Shown here: in pieces, positions 7,901-14,985 of the stretch
Position numbering within the stretch: the first letter of the stretch is position 1
Layout of the letters: each line of letters starts with the position of its first letter
NCBI GenBank assembly: GCA_002433675.1
Contig: DJIP01000355.1
Coordinates: forward strand, 1-17,494
Direction of reading: 5' to 3'
DNA: 17,494 nt
Origin: Halomonas halophila
Lineage (GTDB): Bacteria > Pseudomonadota > Gammaproteobacteria > Pseudomonadales > Halomonadaceae
Notes under the pieces: generated by a model
Seen by the model: only the letters and a program-made list of their open reading frames with translations
Database searches by the model: none
What the model was told of the DNA's origin: nothing
Translations under genes and position numbers: made by a program

Positions 7901-10337
7901 CGGGCGGGCTGGCAAGACAGTGTTCGGCTTCGCCCACCAGTTGACGAACGCATTCGCGCACGGGGCGCTCTCGCTCCAGCCACTCGCTGGCCTGGGGCCA
8001 GTGATGGAGTACCGCCTCGTGGACCAGGCGGACTCGCCCATGGCGTTCGTCGATCAGCAGGCGCCGCTCGTGCAGCGCCCGGGCCAGCTGAAAGGCGTCA
8101 GTCGCGTCCGCCGCGGGGAAGATCGTGGCGGGTAGCGTAAAATGCTTTTCACCGACCTGGCGCCAGTCCACCAGGCGACGCAGCAGGTCGCCGACGACGC
8201 TGTCTGACCACAGTGCGCCGGAGGCCGCCTTGGCCTGCTCGAAGGCCTCGTTGGCCAGTTGGGTGATGGCGCCTTCGATACTGTCGTGGCCTTCGGCGTT
8301 GTCGGTGTCCAGCAGCCACAGGGCGGGCTCCCGCTGACGCTCGACCCCGTCGGCTGGTCGAGGGCGTCCTGTTGTCTGCACGGCCCCGGCGTCGCACGCG
8401 CTCTCGCTGAAGCCTGCTCTGGCGCTGGTGCCGAGTCCCTGGGTGTCGTCGTCGGTCTGGCGGTCACCGCTTTGGCCAAAGCTCGTCGTGACGCTGTCGC
8501 CCAGGGACTCCGAATCAGCCGTGGTGGCTTCCTCGGCGAGCCGCAGGCCATGCTCGTAGAGATTGCGCAGCGCCAGTGACAATAGCGGCAGCAGGCTGTC
8601 CTGGGCGTCTCCTCGACCATGATGGCTGCGAATCCGCTGGATATTGTCCTTGAGCCTGGCCACCAGGGCGGCGCTGATGGCCAGTCGTCCGGTCAACAGA
8701 AAGGGCTTGCGAATGATCTCGTCGAGACTGTTGTCCGGAGGAAACGACATTCGCGTTACCTGGCCACTGGCATGGAGTTCATTGAGCAGGCTGTCTCTTT
8801 CCACCAGCTCCTGACGGTTGCCCTGAAGAGTGACGAAGATGCCCAGGCGCGCGGCCAGGGCATGACACGCATGGGTTGCATGGAGCCACTGCACCAGCGG
8901 GTCCCAGAACTCGGCTTCCCGCTGTTCGCCGTACAGAGCGTCGACGATCTCCTCGAACTGGTCGAAGCCCAGCAGCAGACGAGGAGGTCGAGCCAGGCGC
9001 GTGGTGGCGGTGTCCAGCAGCAGACTCAATTCCTCGTTCAGGGCTTCGATACGCTGGTCTGTTGACGTCCGGCCCAGCAGACGGCGAGCTCGCCTGGCAG
9101 TTGGTTCATCGCACCAGCCGGCGCCTTCCAGGCGATTCACGATGGCGTCGAACAGCGTCGTCAGTACGCACCCGTCGCCGCTTTCTGTGGCAGTGGCTCG
9201 GCTATCCGGGGCCAGGTCGGAAGGGCGCAATATGCAGTCAAGGCAGCGATGATCGGCGCTGTCCGCGACCAGGGCGCCGATGATGCCGGCACGCAGGAAC
9301 GACGACTTGCCCGAGCCACTTCCGCCCTCGACCCACACCACGGGGACCCGGTCCTGCTGGTTCCAGCGCTGCTTGAGTTCCTCTCTCAGGGTGCTTCGCT
9401 GTTCGGAGCGCCCGCAGAAAAGCGCGTGGTCCCCGACGTCATAGGACTCCAGTCCCTTGAAGGGATCACGGTCCGACGACGTCAGGGCCAGGTTCAGGTC
9501 CCGCTCCATGAAACGTCGCAACTCACCGATAAAGGCGTCCTGAGAATCGATGACACGAATGACGTGGCCGCGACGTTTCACGAAGGCAACCAGGTTGATC
9601 AGTTGCTTGAGCTGTAGGGTTCGGTCCGCCAGGCGCCGGGTGATGCAGGCCGAATCTGTTCCGCACTTGTCCTGGCATTCATGAAAGTGACGGTAGTTGC
9701 CCCAGGCGGCTTTCAGGGGATCGCTGGCGTCCAGCAGGTCCCTCGGCCCGACCAGACACAGCAGCAGGGGCAGCGGGCGAGATCCGGTCGAACCCGCCAG
9801 GCGCTGTTGCTCGCGGTAGGCCAGGGTGGCCAGCAGTTCGAAGGTGGAACCGGTGAGGGCGAACCCGCCACGTTCGGCCCAGGCGTTGTCCCAGGGAATC
9901 ACAAGGCCCGGGGCGTCGCTGTCGTCGTCTGGCTTGATGGGATCGAGGACCATCAGGTCATCGATGGGGTGATGGCGTGCCAGAGGGCTACCGACCTTTT
10001 CACCAAAAAGGCAGATCACCCCTCGGCAGAGGGGATCCGAGGGATGGGGAATCTGCTGTTGGGCCGGGACTGCGTCATCGAAGCCGTCCGCCGCGGTATC
10101 CACCTCCCAGGCGTAGAGCCGAAGGCCGTGATCATCCGCGGCCTGGTGATGCAGCGTCTCGATCTCGGCCCGGCAGACACGACGCAGGTAGGCCACGTCA
10201 CCGGGTGACGCAAGAAAGATGCTGGGGTGTTCCAGCGGCGGAAAGGCACTTTCGGTTGAACCGGATGAGCCGGCTTTCCCGGGAGGGGGGAGGTCGGTCG
10301 GTGTAGCGTCCGTGGGCTCGTGGGAGGCGTCGCTCAT
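4944..10337 (-). CDS. STAND NTPase with DUF4062/TIR-like N-terminus and ankyrin repeats
   Basis: This very large 1797-aa protein appears modular. Residues 38-280 resemble the DUF4062/TIR-like domain found in front of bacterial NTPases (IFLASPGDV at 40-48, VICLFGEKVG, LTGSTFELLATLAYRE). Residues 291-600 form an nSTAND-type P-loop NTPase: lead-in DPFKGLESY and LFCGR, Walker A GGSGSGKS at 338-345, Walker B LLLGFDQFEEI with D459 and E462. A polar, probably disordered insert covers about 603-690, then a winged-helix-like region to about 870. About 17 ankyrin repeats fill 875-1500 (TPLHLAA type). The last 165-200 residues form a separate domain that resembles the neighbouring 282-aa protein. STAND proteins are ligand-triggered oligomerising switches, common in antiphage and programmed-death systems. 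No transmembrane segment is obvious. Last gene of the apparent operon, 21 bp after the VirD4-like gene. Target unknown. Confidence 0.88.
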   Translation of the reverse strand: MSDASHEPTDATPTDLPPPGKAGSSGSTESAFPPLEHPSIFLASPGDVAYLRRVCRAEIETLHHQAADDHGLRLYAWEVDTAADGFDDAVPAQQQIPHPSDPLCRGVICLFGEKVGSPLARHHPIDDLMVLDPIKPDDDSDAPGLVIPWDNAWAERGGFALTGSTFELLATLAYREQQRLAGSTGSRPLPLLLCLVGPRDLLDASDPLKAAWGNYRHFHECQDKCGTDSACITRRLADRTLQLKQLINLVAFVKRRGHVIRVIDSQDAFIGELRRFMERDLNLALTSSDRDPFKGLESYDVGDHALFCGRSEQRSTLREELKQRWNQQDRVPVVWVEGGSGSGKSSFLRAGIIGALVADSADHRCLDCILRPSDLAPDSRATATESGDGCVLTTLFDAIVNRLEGAGWCDEPTARRARRLLGRTSTDQRIEALNEELSLLLDTATTRLARPPRLLLGFDQFEEIVDALYGEQREAEFWDPLVQWLHATHACHALAARLGIFVTLQGNRQELVERDSLLNELHASGQVTRMSFPPDNSLDEIIRKPFLLTGRLAISAALVARLKDNIQRIRSHHGRGDAQDSLLPLLSLALRNLYEHGLRLAEEATTADSESLGDSVTTSFGQSGDRQTDDDTQGLGTSARAGFSESACDAGAVQTTGRPRPADGVERQREPALWLLDTDNAEGHDSIEGAITQLANEAFEQAKAASGALWSDSVVGDLLRRLVDWRQVGEKHFTLPATIFPAADATDAFQLARALHERRLLIDERHGRVRLVHEAVLHHWPQASEWLERERPVRECVRQLVGEAEHCLASPPDAARWNAYRLLYLDRAARVLAIWHDVLGDDTPPPRELARLRDFCLNLLLLEADPAAVVTQSPRRPTHLILATFYQRADIIEAMMARRPEAVDLPRKDGRTATFWAVWKNRLELLHPLLAAGANPDHADEDHWRPVHLAAQAGAVDCLQQLVEAGASLDAQQAPHGQTPMHLAALAGQHRVLDYLIQQLGQSPDLTNTNRQTPLELAIANDRADTIHHLIALGADPAAPHQTHWSYLHFAARGNRVKAAEALVAQGLEIDTRLANDATPLHLAAYNDHPEIARWLIEHGADLNALALAADWDKERNARERLEVWRKDGTKGVPAGKLGDFDHTPLHIAAARGATGVAELLLEHGADPAATIGDGRTALHLAAEHGHPDTLALLCLTCARLDARDHRKATKPEQPIHQTALQASVTGGHVACTEVLLRAGSDPNTLLHWAGHDRFAGWNLVHLCADQGHTELIRLLARHGADMQATTAEGRTALHLAALADRAEVVTALLGLGGVSVDARDLHAMSAFQLACLKGASEAASVLIDEQGIEGVTEKAAVSTPPTPSLLHLACVGGALDLVETLLEAGADPDARDAQGWRPLHLAVQHAHQPLVERLVAAGAEVDACAERPKVTALQLAAEGGLKDIAVMLAEAGADLDRATGDRDAPVLIALSLGQFALALALIQRNADAAVRTRDGRSVAQVYAERLTRTSTRADAGRALEDGPLADPRILAWLEGAGQSTAAIETAVAALRAPATDADQGQSPGSSPNDMVPDPAIARSALAPALEGNPWQYPWRRCRPAFVESHWPCGSRIDGKHLADKGLVADACRLPWYPDATLIRLQHPDWTKGLALYFVEEGAAGDHAPRPLTRLTGTSPPIHELNARQPIRLCAANALGYLRFFCFFVRGPEGPFYIVDSVEDPLLPAHPDIQAIVAGSCHAPRQDTANGDDVYRYLATLYYADAFFLARFILSASGNIEMLDDEAIAAGLPERIHAPLD

Positions 10338-10358
10338 GGGATAGGTTCCCGTACCACG

Positions 10359-11831
10359 TCAGGCCCACTGGGCCAGCAGTCGATCCAGGAAGGCGGGATC
10401 GACCACCGGCGGTGGCGTAGGCTTGGGCCGTGACGGACTGACTCTGCGCAGACGACGTTGCGGACGCAGCGCCTGGGGCATGATCTCTCGGCTGCTGTCG
10501 TGCAGGGGGTTGCGGTCGAACTGGCCACGAAACAGCGGGTCGCTACGGTATTCCGGACGCCTGGCCAGTCGCGCCTCGTCGCCGGCGATCAGCAAAAGCA
10601 TCTCGTCGAAGTCCAGGTCGAGCAGTTCCTCCGGGCGTGGAAAGCCGGTCAGGGTCGCCAGGTCCATCGCCGCGTTCATGTTGGGGACGCCAAAGGACTG
10701 TACCACCCGGCAGTTGTTGAGCATGGTCTGCCAGTCCTGAGGATACAGCTGGCGCAGCTGGCTGATGTCCTGCCAGAAGCTCCAGGTCTGCAGGCCGTAG
10801 CCGCGCAGCAGGGTGATGGCCTGTCGCAGCTGCGGTAGAGGGCCGAGCTGAGGCGCCTCGTCGAGCAGGAACAGGGTTCGCAGCGCTGGCGCTCGACGAC
10901 GGCGCACCACCGCCGCGATCAGCACGCCGATCCACAGTCTCAGCAGGCGGCCGTGGGACTCGAGCTTCTCCGGGGGAATCACCAGGTAGATCGACACCAG
11001 TTCCCCGCGGGTGACGTCGTCCAGCGAAAAGGTGGAGTCCTGGGTAGCCTCCAGTACCGCTTCGCCGCGCAGGAAGCCGAGGCTGTTCTGGGCGAAGGCC
11101 ATGTAGCCGGCCAGGGTGGTCTCGGCCGGGAGCGTCAGACTGGCGGCGGTGGCTTCCAGGTCCGGATCCTGCATCTGACGCATGCGCTCGGCCAGCTTGG
11201 CCAGCTCTTCGGTGTCCTGGCTGACCATCTTGCGTAGCTTGCCGAGCAGCCCCTTGCGCTGTTCCGGCTGGCTGCGGATCAGGTAGAGCAACAGGCCATT
11301 GAGCACCTGCTGGGCGCGCTGCAGCCAGAAGCGGTCACGGCCGTCGAAGCCGTGTGACTCCATCATCAGCTCCGAGAGCATGGCGATGTCATCGAGCTCG
11401 GTACGCGAATTGGGGATGACGATGTCGGTGGGGTCCAGCCGATCCGCCGGCAGGTCGGTGATGCCCATGGGGTCGAGCACGATGACCCGGTGGCCCATCT
11501 GGCGGCGGCGACGGGCGGTCACCGCCGCGTTTTCGCCCTTGGGGTCGACCACGATCACCGGCCCCGGATAACGCAGCAGGGTGGGGATGATGCAGCCGGT
11601 CCCTTTGCCCGAGCCGGTGGGGGCAATCGTCATCAGATGACCGCTTCCCTCGAACAGGATCGGATCGAGCTGCTCCTGGTTGGCATTGGTGGTGGGCGCC
11701 CCGATGCGAAATCCAAACGGCTGATGAGGCTGGCCCTGCTCCAGCGACCAGCCCACCAGCAGACCGTCACCCTCCACCGATGACGGCAGGCGACGAGGGG
11801 ACAGAGGCGAATCATCCGGTACCAGGGTCAT
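10359..11831 (-). CDS. VirD4/TraG-type coupling ATPase lacking a membrane anchor
   Basis: Type IV coupling proteins are hexameric ATPases that recruit and pump DNA or protein substrates. This 490-aa protein carries Walker A PTGSGKGT (71-78), the VirD4-type VVDPKGE (94-100), Walker B LFLLDEAPQLG (320-330) and the following TWSFWQDISQLRQLY segment of the TraG/TraD ATPase core. VirD4 and DotL normally begin with two transmembrane helices. Here the N-terminal 60 residues are polar and the P-loop comes early, so the protein looks soluble or recruited by a partner. The C-terminus is basic and proline-rich (about 450-476) and ends in DPAFLDRLLAQWA, a possible docking tail. An AGGA lies about ten bases before the ATG. 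No relaxase or type IV channel genes are visible nearby. Confidence 0.9.
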   Translation of the reverse strand: MTLVPDDSPLSPRRLPSSVEGDGLLVGWSLEQGQPHQPFGFRIGAPTTNANQEQLDPILFEGSGHLMTIAPTGSGKGTGCIIPTLLRYPGPVIVVDPKGENAAVTARRRRQMGHRVIVLDPMGITDLPADRLDPTDIVIPNSRTELDDIAMLSELMMESHGFDGRDRFWLQRAQQVLNGLLLYLIRSQPEQRKGLLGKLRKMVSQDTEELAKLAERMRQMQDPDLEATAASLTLPAETTLAGYMAFAQNSLGFLRGEAVLEATQDSTFSLDDVTRGELVSIYLVIPPEKLESHGRLLRLWIGVLIAAVVRRRRAPALRTLFLLDEAPQLGPLPQLRQAITLLRGYGLQTWSFWQDISQLRQLYPQDWQTMLNNCRVVQSFGVPNMNAAMDLATLTGFPRPEELLDLDFDEMLLLIAGDEARLARRPEYRSDPLFRGQFDRNPLHDSSREIMPQALRPQRRLRRVSPSRPKPTPPPVVDPAFLDRLLAQWA

Positions 11832-11882
11832 GGTGTGGGGTCCTCGTTGGCAGGCAAGGGGGCTCAGCGCAGGTAAGCAGGG

Positions 11883-12731
11883 TCAGGGCAGGCGCACCGC
11901 GCCGATAAAGCGTTCCAGCCGCAGCGGCAGGTCGTCCAGCAGGGTGCGGTCCTCCTCCATGTGGACCTCGCCGTCGCGCAGCACCGTGAAGTCGCAGTCC
12001 CATAGCGAGCGCCCGTAGACCACCGGTACCTGGATGTGCCAGGCGACGACCGGACTGTCGACGTCGCTGTTGAGGCAGCGCTGTTCGGCCAGATCCCCGC
12101 TGTGCAAGGTCGCAGGGGCTGGCGCGGACGCCTGTCTGACGGCTGCGTCGGCTTCGTCATCGGCGCATGTCACACGGGGGGGATAGCTCACCTTGGACAG
12201 CGCCTGACGGACCGCATCGAGTGCCTGAGGCGGCGGATCGGCATCGACCCAGGGAAAATAGTCAGGGGATTCAAGCACGCGGAACCGGCCGTTCTCGGCG
12301 CCTCCGATGATGAACCCGGTGAACAGGTGCAGGTACTCCAGCGCCGCGGCCGGGGAGGTGGCGGGGTCGCCATAGACACTGTTCAGTCGAAACAGCGCCT
12401 TGCTTGTCAGGTCCAGCGGCCAGACACCGCTCTGGCCATAGATGAAGGCGAACAGGCCGGGGCCTTCCTCGGTCTCCAGCAGGACGTCGCACAGCAGATG
12501 ACGGCGATAGCACAACAGTGGCATGGCACGGATCGCCAGGGCGGTGAAGCACTCGCAGGTGGGCCGGATATCGCCGGCGAGCTGGGCCTGGGTCAGATCC
12601 AGCAACAGCGGCAGACTGTCTACGGGGGACAGCGTCTTCCAGTCCCCCGGGACCGGTGGCACGCTGGGAAAGGCCTGATCCGCAGGCGTGAGGTGCTTCT
12701 CGAGAAATGTCTCCCAGCGATCTCGGTCCAT
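11883..12731 (-). CDS. Protein of unknown family, paralogous to STAND-protein C-terminus
   Basis: I do not recognise the family of this 282-aa protein. It has no signal peptide or transmembrane segment. Residues 76-160 and 228-270 follow the same pattern as residues 1633-1790 of the STAND-ankyrin protein: an LTS...LN motif (108-117), ALEYLHLFTGFIIGG (130-144), then GRFRVLES, and near the end WHIQVPVVYG with VHMEEDRTLLDDLP. Near its N-terminus GDWKTLSPVDSLPLL (29-43) matches a segment of the SLOG/SLATT protein. It may therefore be an adaptor or immunity-like partner linking the other proteins (inference). A GGAGG stands about five bases before the ATG. It is the first gene of a probable three-gene operon, with 51 bp to the VirD4-like gene. 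Confidence 0.82.
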   Translation of the reverse strand: MDRDRWETFLEKHLTPADQAFPSVPPVPGDWKTLSPVDSLPLLLDLTQAQLAGDIRPTCECFTALAIRAMPLLCYRRHLLCDVLLETEEGPGLFAFIYGQSGVWPLDLTSKALFRLNSVYGDPATSPAAALEYLHLFTGFIIGGAENGRFRVLESPDYFPWVDADPPPQALDAVRQALSKVSYPPRVTCADDEADAAVRQASAPAPATLHSGDLAEQRCLNSDVDSPVVAWHIQVPVVYGRSLWDCDFTVLRDGEVHMEEDRTLLDDLPLRLERFIGAVRLP

Positions 12732-12926
12732 GCAGGCCTCCGCCTGTATCGGGGCTACCGCTTCAGAAGCCCCGGTGGTGGTGCAGGGGGACTGTCTTCA
12801 CCCTAGATAGACGCCGTCGTCTTGGCAACGGCTTCGGCGCCCATCAGAGCGGCAAAAATCTGGTTCTCCGTGATCATGAATTCCGTGTTCAAGGCGGCCA
12901 GGTCCGCAGGTACTTTTCCGACAGGC
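12732..12926 (-). other. 195-bp gap with hairpin and a short open frame
   Basis: Between the SLOG/SLATT gene and the 282-aa gene lie a hairpin (GGGGCT...AGCCCC at 12751-12773, 11-nt loop) and a minus-strand frame ending at 12803. From the ATG at 12877 it would encode a 23-aa peptide beginning MITENQIFAAL. The frame has coding-like composition but only a weak ribosome site (GGA). It may be a tiny gene, a remnant or chance. A promoter for the downstream operon is possible, but none is clear. Confidence 0.4.
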
Positions 12927-14786
12927 CTAGAATCCAGGCACCAGCTCCCGCTCACTGTAGATCATGCTCCACACCTTGAGGTCGTCGGCCAACGCCAGCT
13001 GCAGCTGGCCGAGCAGACGACGGACCACGGGGCGCTGTGGTGTGTCCAGGCGAGAGGTCAGCTTGCTGCCCAGGCGCGTCAGGCGTTGACTCATGCGCCG
13101 GGACTGCTGAGCGGCGGCGCGTAGATCGCCGGTGGCGCGAATGCCGAAGATGGCCGCGCCCAGCACCGGCAGAAAGCCGCCGAGGAGGGTCGCCACGGGC
13201 TTGTAGAGCGCCGCCGGAAGCGCCGGACCGTTGAGATAGACCAGATAGCAGGCCAGGTACAGCGCGCCACTGGCCAGCGTCAGCCAGAGCGCCCCCTTCG
13301 CCAGATGCTCGAGGCGTTCGTCCTGGATCTCCAGGCATTCGGCGGTTCGTTGGTGATAACCGATCTGGCCATCGATCTCCTCGTGCAGGGCCACGTCCAG
13401 GGCCCGCCTGAGGCTGTCACCGGAGACGACAGCGTCGGGTGGGCCGATCTCCCGCAGCGAGCAACGCACGTACCAGGGAATCCAGTCGAAGCGACCGTTG
13501 TCCACCGGCGGCTCGGCGGCGCCGACGGGTGAGGTGCCGATCAGCAGCGACAGCCGCGCCGGTCGGATCGCCTCGGCCAGACTACGATAGGCCAGCCAGC
13601 GGCTCTGCCACTGTCCACGACGCCCGCGCCAGGTGATGATCAGGATGCTGGCGATAATCGCAAGTTCCAGGCTGACCAGCACCGCCTTGATGCCCTTGCT
13701 GTCCCACGCCAGCACCGCCAATAGCCCCACCAGCACGGCTAGCGCCGCCAGCAGAAAGTTGGTGGTGTAGGCGCTGCGAAAGCGGTGCGCGTAGTCGATG
13801 GCGCGATTGTCCGCGGCGATCCAGCGTTGTCGCAGACGCTGGTCCAGCGTCGTCTCGTAGCGATCACCGCCAAGATGGTGAGCGGCTCTGAGCGACTCTC
13901 CCCAGGCTTCGCTGCGTTCACGCTCGAGGCCCAGGTCGACCGATGTGGCGAAGGGCGTGTCGCGCACCAGCAGGGCGCGTAGCCACTGATGAGCGCAGTG
14001 GCGGGTATGCGGCCGCAGAGTCTGGCGGGCGAAGTCGCCAAGGCCCTTGAGCGGGCAGCTGGCGTCGTCGGGGCCGCGGCCCAGCAACAGCAGCTGCTCG
14101 AGTCGGTCGTTCAGTAGCGGGCTGGCGTCACCTGGCGTCAGGGCTTTCCAGTCGCCGTCGACCAGGGGCTCGACGACGTGCTCTCGTGGAACCCACAGGT
14201 GCACCTGGCCCTGCAGGTCGAGCCACAGCGTGATAAGGCCACGCAGACGTGCCTCGTCGATGATCTCGGCGGTACCGCCACGCCCGCGAGGGGGCTTGCC
14301 GTCCCATACCGCCAGCAGTACGTCGGAGTGCGCCAGCACCAGGTGTCCCGCCGCCTCGTAGCCTGCTTCCCGTTGGCTGGACGGCTCGCCGAGGTCGAGC
14401 TCGCTACAGCTGGTCACCGCCGGATGCTCGAACCAGCGCCAGTAGTCGGCCAGGGCGTCGCCGTCGAAGTCGTCGGCGTATTGCCGACGTCGAAAGGGCA
14501 GGATCAGGTTGATCTCGTAGCCACGTAAGGCCGCCGCCTCGGCGACCAGCCGGTCGGCTCCCTCGGCGATGGCGCTGGCCAGTCTCACGCAGGCAGGCTC
14601 ATCGGCGTAGAGGCCGGGTTCGGCCTGTGCTCCCAGCCGGCGCGTCTCGGCGGCCAGGTGTTCGAGCATATCCTCGGCCGCCTTGCCCAAGGCGACGTGG
14701 TCGGCCTCCGCCAGGTCCTTGGGGCGGTGGCCGGTCACACCCACGCGCAGGGTAAGTCGAGGGGCGATATAGACATCGTCGGTCAC
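12927..14786 (-). CDS. SLOG-like and SLATT-like domain membrane protein
   Basis: The 619-aa protein joins two modules typical of nucleotide-signal conflict systems. Residues 12-180 look like a SLOG (Rossmann-like, nucleotide-ligand) domain: VGVTGHR (15-21), EGADRLVAEAA (75-85), LILPFRR (94-100), Y..DF (103-107) and SDVLLAVWDGKPPRGRGGT (154-172). Residues 310-415 resemble a SLATT 2TM domain: a helical lead with DYAHRFR, two hydrophobic helices (about 342-362 and 367-385), then W..R...YRSLAEAIR. A second pair of membrane helices lies at about 498-518 and 530-550, followed by a helical tail. SLATT domains are predicted pore-forming effectors controlled by SLOG or cyclic-nucleotide sensors. The start is GTG (14784-14786), after GGAG. 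It also shares a GDWK motif with the 282-aa protein. Domain calls are by eye. Confidence 0.78.
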   Translation of the reverse strand: MTDDVYIAPRLTLRVGVTGHRPKDLAEADHVALGKAAEDMLEHLAAETRRLGAQAEPGLYADEPACVRLASAIAEGADRLVAEAAALRGYEINLILPFRRRQYADDFDGDALADYWRWFEHPAVTSCSELDLGEPSSQREAGYEAAGHLVLAHSDVLLAVWDGKPPRGRGGTAEIIDEARLRGLITLWLDLQGQVHLWVPREHVVEPLVDGDWKALTPGDASPLLNDRLEQLLLLGRGPDDASCPLKGLGDFARQTLRPHTRHCAHQWLRALLVRDTPFATSVDLGLERERSEAWGESLRAAHHLGGDRYETTLDQRLRQRWIAADNRAIDYAHRFRSAYTTNFLLAALAVLVGLLAVLAWDSKGIKAVLVSLELAIIASILIITWRGRRGQWQSRWLAYRSLAEAIRPARLSLLIGTSPVGAAEPPVDNGRFDWIPWYVRCSLREIGPPDAVVSGDSLRRALDVALHEEIDGQIGYHQRTAECLEIQDERLEHLAKGALWLTLASGALYLACYLVYLNGPALPAALYKPVATLLGGFLPVLGAAIFGIRATGDLRAAAQQSRRMSQRLTRLGSKLTSRLDTPQRPVVRRLLGQLQLALADDLKVWSMIYSERELVPGF

Positions 14787-14896
14787 GGCGTGTCTCCGGG
14801 GGTCTCGTCGAAGGGATCCTCTGGGGATCGCGTCGTGGCTTACTGGAGCATAGGTGAGGTCGCCTCGTTTCGCCGGCCGGTGAGCCCGACGCCAGG

Positions 14897-14943
14897 CTGC
14901 TGGTGTCGAGGGCTAGGCATTATTTGCCGCTCGACGCCAGCAG
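14897..14943. repeat. Inverted repeat, 14-bp arms
   Basis: Arms CTGCTGGTGTCGAG (14897-14910) and CTCGACGCCAGCAG (14930-14943) pair over 14 positions with one G-T mismatch, around a 19-bp loop. They lie in the 199-bp gap between the amidase stop and the SLOG/SLATT start. No T-tract follows on the minus strand, so it is not a standard intrinsic terminator. It may nevertheless end or protect the amidase transcript, or mark the edge of the accessory block. A related GACGCCAG copy sits at 14888-14895. Confidence 0.55.
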
Positions 14944-14985
14944 GGAACGGGGCAGAGGATGGGGTAGAGAGAGGTCAGTGGGGCA

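Noticed and set aside
4944..14786. Conjugative or integrative element
   Set aside because: A VirD4-type gene is present, but no relaxase, integrase, channel genes, origin of transfer or flanking direct repeats could be seen.
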